Of a DNA stretch of 64,000 nt, positions 61,893-64,000 are shown one piece after another. A program made the position numbers and the translations under genes. Below the pieces are notes generated by a model that was not told the DNA's origin, searched no databases, and saw nothing but the letters and a program-made list of their open reading frames with translations. The first letter of the stretch is position 1. Each line of letters starts with the position of its first letter. The DNA lies in the NCBI RefSeq assembly GCF_947253065.1, contig NZ_CAMXWS010000006.1, positions 13,553-77,552 of the forward strand, read 5' to 3'. The DNA comes from an uncultured Corynebacterium sp. Lineage in GTDB: Bacteria > Actinomycetota > Actinomycetes > Mycobacteriales > Mycobacteriaceae.

Positions 61893-61945
61893 GATGGAGC
61901 AAGTATATGGTCGCGCATGACCGTGCCGTACACTCAGTCACCTAA

Positions 61946-62019
61946 GCCCCTATAGCCCAATTGGCAGAGGCAGTCGACTTAAAATCGATTCAGTCAGGGT
62001 TCGAGTCCCTGTGGGGGCA
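61946..62019 (+). tRNA. tRNA with anticodon UAA (Leu by code), class I shape
   Basis: 74 bases form a complete cloverleaf. Acceptor GCCCCTA/TGGGGGC, D arm GCC..GGC, anticodon stem GTCGA/TCGAT with loop CTTAAAA (anticodon TAA, reads UUA), variable loop of only 5 bases (TCAGT), T arm CAGGG TTCGAGT CCCTG, discriminator A. Leucine tRNAs normally have a long variable arm, which is missing here. CCA is not encoded; TTTTT follows. Confidence 0.8.
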
Positions 62020-62037
62020 CAATTTTTGCGTCACGTC

Positions 62038-63015
62038 CTAACGCTTCGGGTCGATGACCTGCAGGGTCAGTGGGGCAGAGGTGAGCGTGTAGGTTCCTGG
62101 CGTGGAGTCGACAACGGCCAAGATTTCATGGCGCAGCGCGTGATCGACGTCCACGGTGATGTGGGCACCGGACTCATTATTGCCGTAAGCAACGTGTGTT
62201 TCACCAGCAGGGACAAAACGTGCCCATCCTGAATCTTTTTCGCCCACGATGGCGAAGGGACGCTCAAAGCCCAACCGCCATTTCATTGCGCGGAGCAGGT
62301 GCGCGGCGGCACGAGTAGTCAGGTCGATACGTCCCGTTTCATCGACAGCAAAAAATTTTGAAGCCACCGCCCCGATCGAGGACCCTTCGGCTTGGATGAG
62401 GGGGATAACGGCGGCGTCGATAAGCGAAGAAGCGCGATCATGCTTGCCGACGCCCAACGGCACCACGTCCCCCAGCTTTCCCGCGAACTTCAACGGATCC
62501 CAACACAACGCCGCTTCCAGCTCATCGTCCGTGACTGCCACAGCATTGAGGAATCGAATGCGCCCCGTCGGCGCGTTCAACAGTGGAATGAGCGGATCCG
62601 CAACGAAAATGAAGCCGGTCAACGTAGCGCCCTCACACACCGGTTCGTGCAGGTCCATGTAGTGGCCCGGCGCAAATGAATTGCCTGATTTGCGCAGATA
62701 ACGCGCCAAATTCCGCAGCCGCTGCACCGGCCATTCCGGTGGTGTGTGCTGATCCGGCACCCGCAACGTCAACTCATCTTGCATGCCCGCGACTGGTGCC
62801 GACGAACGCGTCCGTGACACCCCATACGTCACGTACAACAAATGGGGCACAGGCTTATCGACGCGATACACCAGCACCGCCACCTCGTCCGAGAACCGCA
62901 ACTCCCCGTGGATCTCTAAAGGTGCGCCTCCAGCGGTGGCTTCCAAGTGCGCGCACAAGAAATCGCCACCCGTCTGCCGCGAGCCACGACCAAACAAACG
63001 CCGCCACTTGACCAT
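62038..63015 (-). CDS. SUFU (suppressor of fused) domain protein
   Basis: 325 residues, no signal peptide. Residues about 55-185 match the SUFU fold pattern: HLLYVTYGVSR, DELTLRVPD, PPEWPVQRLRNLARYLRKSG, FAPGHYMDL and LTGFIFVADP. The C-terminal half is a second alpha/beta region (GDVVPLGVGKHDRASSLIDA). In bacteria SUFU domains occur mostly as immunity proteins for polymorphic toxins, but no toxin is adjacent. The ATG at 63015 is preferred, because the ATG at 63024 overlaps TAGTAT, which stands 7 bases before 63015. Confidence 0.72.
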   Translation of the reverse strand: MVKWRRLFGRGSRQTGGDFLCAHLEATAGGAPLEIHGELRFSDEVAVLVYRVDKPVPHLLYVTYGVSRTRSSAPVAGMQDELTLRVPDQHTPPEWPVQRLRNLARYLRKSGNSFAPGHYMDLHEPVCEGATLTGFIFVADPLIPLLNAPTGRIRFLNAVAVTDDELEAALCWDPLKFAGKLGDVVPLGVGKHDRASSLIDAAVIPLIQAEGSSIGAVASKFFAVDETGRIDLTTRAAAHLLRAMKWRLGFERPFAIVGEKDSGWARFVPAGETHVAYGNNESGAHITVDVDHALRHEILAVVDSTPGTYTLTSAPLTLQVIDPKR

Positions 63016-63087
63016 GCTTTTCATACTATTTCGCCACTCGCGGGAACGAAACAGCGAGGTGGTGCGTTGAACAGTATGATCGGTGAA

Positions 63088-63101
63088 CGGTTTTTAAACC
63101 G
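63088..63101. promoter_or_regulatory. Palindrome at the likely transcription start of the BI-1 gene
   Basis: CGGTTTTTAAACCG is a perfect inverted repeat. A TATGAT -10 candidate at 63075-63080 would start transcription near 63087, so the palindrome covers +1 to +14. It could be an operator or a 5' RNA hairpin. Confidence 0.4.
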
Positions 63102-63131
63102 CTTGGACCTATAGAAAGGAACTCGAGAAGC

Positions 63132-63926
63132 GTGAAATCTAACAACCCCGTCCTGACACGCCTCCCGCAGGCACAGAACAACACCGGGTACGCCCAGCCG
63201 CAGGCTGGCTACCCGCAGCAGAACCAGTACAACCAGTCAGCTGATCGCCCCATCACTGTCGACGACATCGTGACCAAGACCGGCATCACCCTTGCCGTCA
63301 TCGTTGCATTCGCTGCCGTCAACTTTGGCCTGGGCCTCGTGAACATGGGCCTCGCGATGATTCTGACCTTCGTCGGCGCCATCGGCGGTTTCATCACCGT
63401 CCTCGTCCACTCCTTCGGCCGCAAGTACGGCTCCGCCGCAGTGACGTTGATCTACGCCGTCTTCGAAGGCCTCTTCGTTGGTGGTTTCTCCTTCCTTGTC
63501 GCCGGGTACACCGGCGATAGTGCAGCAGGCAGCATCATCTTCCAGGCCATCCTGGGCACCATCGGCGTTTTCGCTGGCATGCTGTTCGTTTACAAGACCG
63601 GCGCGATCCGCGTCACCCCGAAGTTCACCCGCATCATCACGGGCTGCATCATCGGCGTCGCGGTCCTCGCACTGGGCAACCTGCTGCTCTTCGTTTTCAC
63701 GGGTAACTCCCCGCTTCGCGATGGTGGCGCCCTTGCCATCGTCTTCTCCCTCGTCTGCATCGTCCTCGGTGCTCTGAGCTTCCTCACCGACTTCGACACC
63801 GCTGACAAGCTCGTTCGCACCGGCGCACCTGCCAAGATGGCATGGGGCGTTGCTCTCGGCCTCGCCGTGACACTGGTGTGGCTCTACACCGAGATTCTCC
63901 GTCTCCTGTCCTACTTCAGGGACTAA
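63132..63926 (+). CDS. Bax inhibitor-1 / YccA family membrane protein
   Basis: 264 residues. A Gln/Tyr/Asn-rich N-terminal ~40 residues (AQPQAGYPQQNQYNQ) precede seven hydrophobic helices, from ITLAVIVAFAAVNFGLGLV to GVALGLAVTLVWLYTEILRLL. The blocks FEGLFVGGFSF, GALSFLTDFDTADKLV and LYTEILRLLSYF are diagnostic of the actinobacterial BI-1 branch. BI-1 proteins act as pH-gated calcium leak channels in studied cases; the role here is unproven. GTG start after AAAGGAACTCGAG. Confidence 0.88.
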   Translation: MKSNNPVLTRLPQAQNNTGYAQPQAGYPQQNQYNQSADRPITVDDIVTKTGITLAVIVAFAAVNFGLGLVNMGLAMILTFVGAIGGFITVLVHSFGRKYGSAAVTLIYAVFEGLFVGGFSFLVAGYTGDSAAGSIIFQAILGTIGVFAGMLFVYKTGAIRVTPKFTRIITGCIIGVAVLALGNLLLFVFTGNSPLRDGGALAIVFSLVCIVLGALSFLTDFDTADKLVRTGAPAKMAWGVALGLAVTLVWLYTEILRLLSYFRD

Positions 63927-63947
63927 CCAACCAGATCCAAGCGGTTG

Positions 63948-63985
63948 CCCCTGTGGATAACTTCGGTTTGTCCACAGGGGTTTTG
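63948..63985 (+). terminator. Rho-independent terminator of the BI-1 gene
   Basis: CCCCTGTGGA (63948-63957) pairs perfectly with TCCACAGGGG (63971-63980), followed by TTTTGTT. It lies 21 bases after the stop codon. Confidence 0.85.
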
Positions 63986-64000
63986 TTGTGCGCTTTTCTT

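Noticed and set aside
419..62863. Reading the GCTTATCGACG copies as DnaA boxes
   Set aside because: The DnaA box is TTATNCACA. The copies have TTATCGACG, with G where the conserved C should be and CG in place of CA, and they are spread evenly inside genes instead of clustered.
1..64000. CRISPR arrays, prophage or complete insertion sequences
   Set aside because: No regularly spaced repeat series, phage structural genes or transposase reading frames were found. The only element-like structure is the inverted repeat after prs.

Overview
The window reads as a chromosomal segment of a Corynebacterium species. The support is moderately high GC, a BetP-like betaine carrier, Rpf2, a GapB-type glyceraldehyde-3-phosphate dehydrogenase, a complete corynebacterial htaA-hmuTUV-hta heme-uptake locus with HmuO and DtxR-type iron boxes, and the prs-glmU and mfd neighbourhoods. 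Genes are densely packed, no gene-free stretch exceeds about 250 bases, and no prophage, complete insertion sequence or CRISPR array is visible.

Layout. 1-5.3 kb: betP (cut by the window edge), metG, a DUF222/HNH protein and a small DUF3806-like gene. 5.3-15 kb: tatD, rpf2, rsmA, ispE, a MazEF-like toxin-antitoxin pair, an ABC-F ATPase, an exported ceramidase, a small monooxygenase, ppk2 and a 3-methyladenine glycosylase. 15.7-23.8 kb: the iron-regulated heme block (two single-domain Hta proteins, hmuV, hmuU, hmuT, two-domain htaA, a divergent membrane protein and hmuO), with three DtxR boxes. 23.9-28.4 kb: HAD phosphatase, 3-hydroxyisobutyryl-CoA hydrolase, gapB, manA. 28.4-30.8 kb: a two-gene operon of a UDP-sulfoquinovose synthase (SqdB) and an SqdX/Sqd2-like glycosyltransferase. 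30.9-39.5 kb: FAD dehydrogenase, D-serine deaminase with a divergent MFS carrier, YihY, tandem patatins, an LppP/LprE-family exported protein and a deleted relic of a sister gene. 39.5-49.3 kb: prfC, redox enzymes, two pth genes, a TetR-membrane protein pair, rplY with a probable attenuator leader, and an MHS transporter. 49.4-64 kb: prs-glmU, an MFS gene, multicopper oxidase, tandem membrane-anchored paralogues, tRNA-Gln, mfd, a CPBP protease, an unusual tRNA with anticodon UAA, a SUFU-domain protein and a BI-1 family protein.

How the parts work together. The Hta proteins and HmuTUV would carry heme from the surface through the cytoplasmic membrane, and HmuO would release the iron, all under DtxR-type control. 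The SqdB/SqdX pair would make a sulfoquinovose glycolipid or a related sulfonated glycan. Much of the rest is housekeeping (translation, cell-wall precursors, repair).

Two window-wide patterns stand out. First, the 11-mer GCTTATCGACG occurs 20 times, on both strands, always inside genes and always in one codon register, far above chance. Second, more than twenty genes have a TANNNT -10 hexamer 6-9 bases before the start codon and no Shine-Dalgarno sequence, so they are probably transcribed as leaderless mRNAs.
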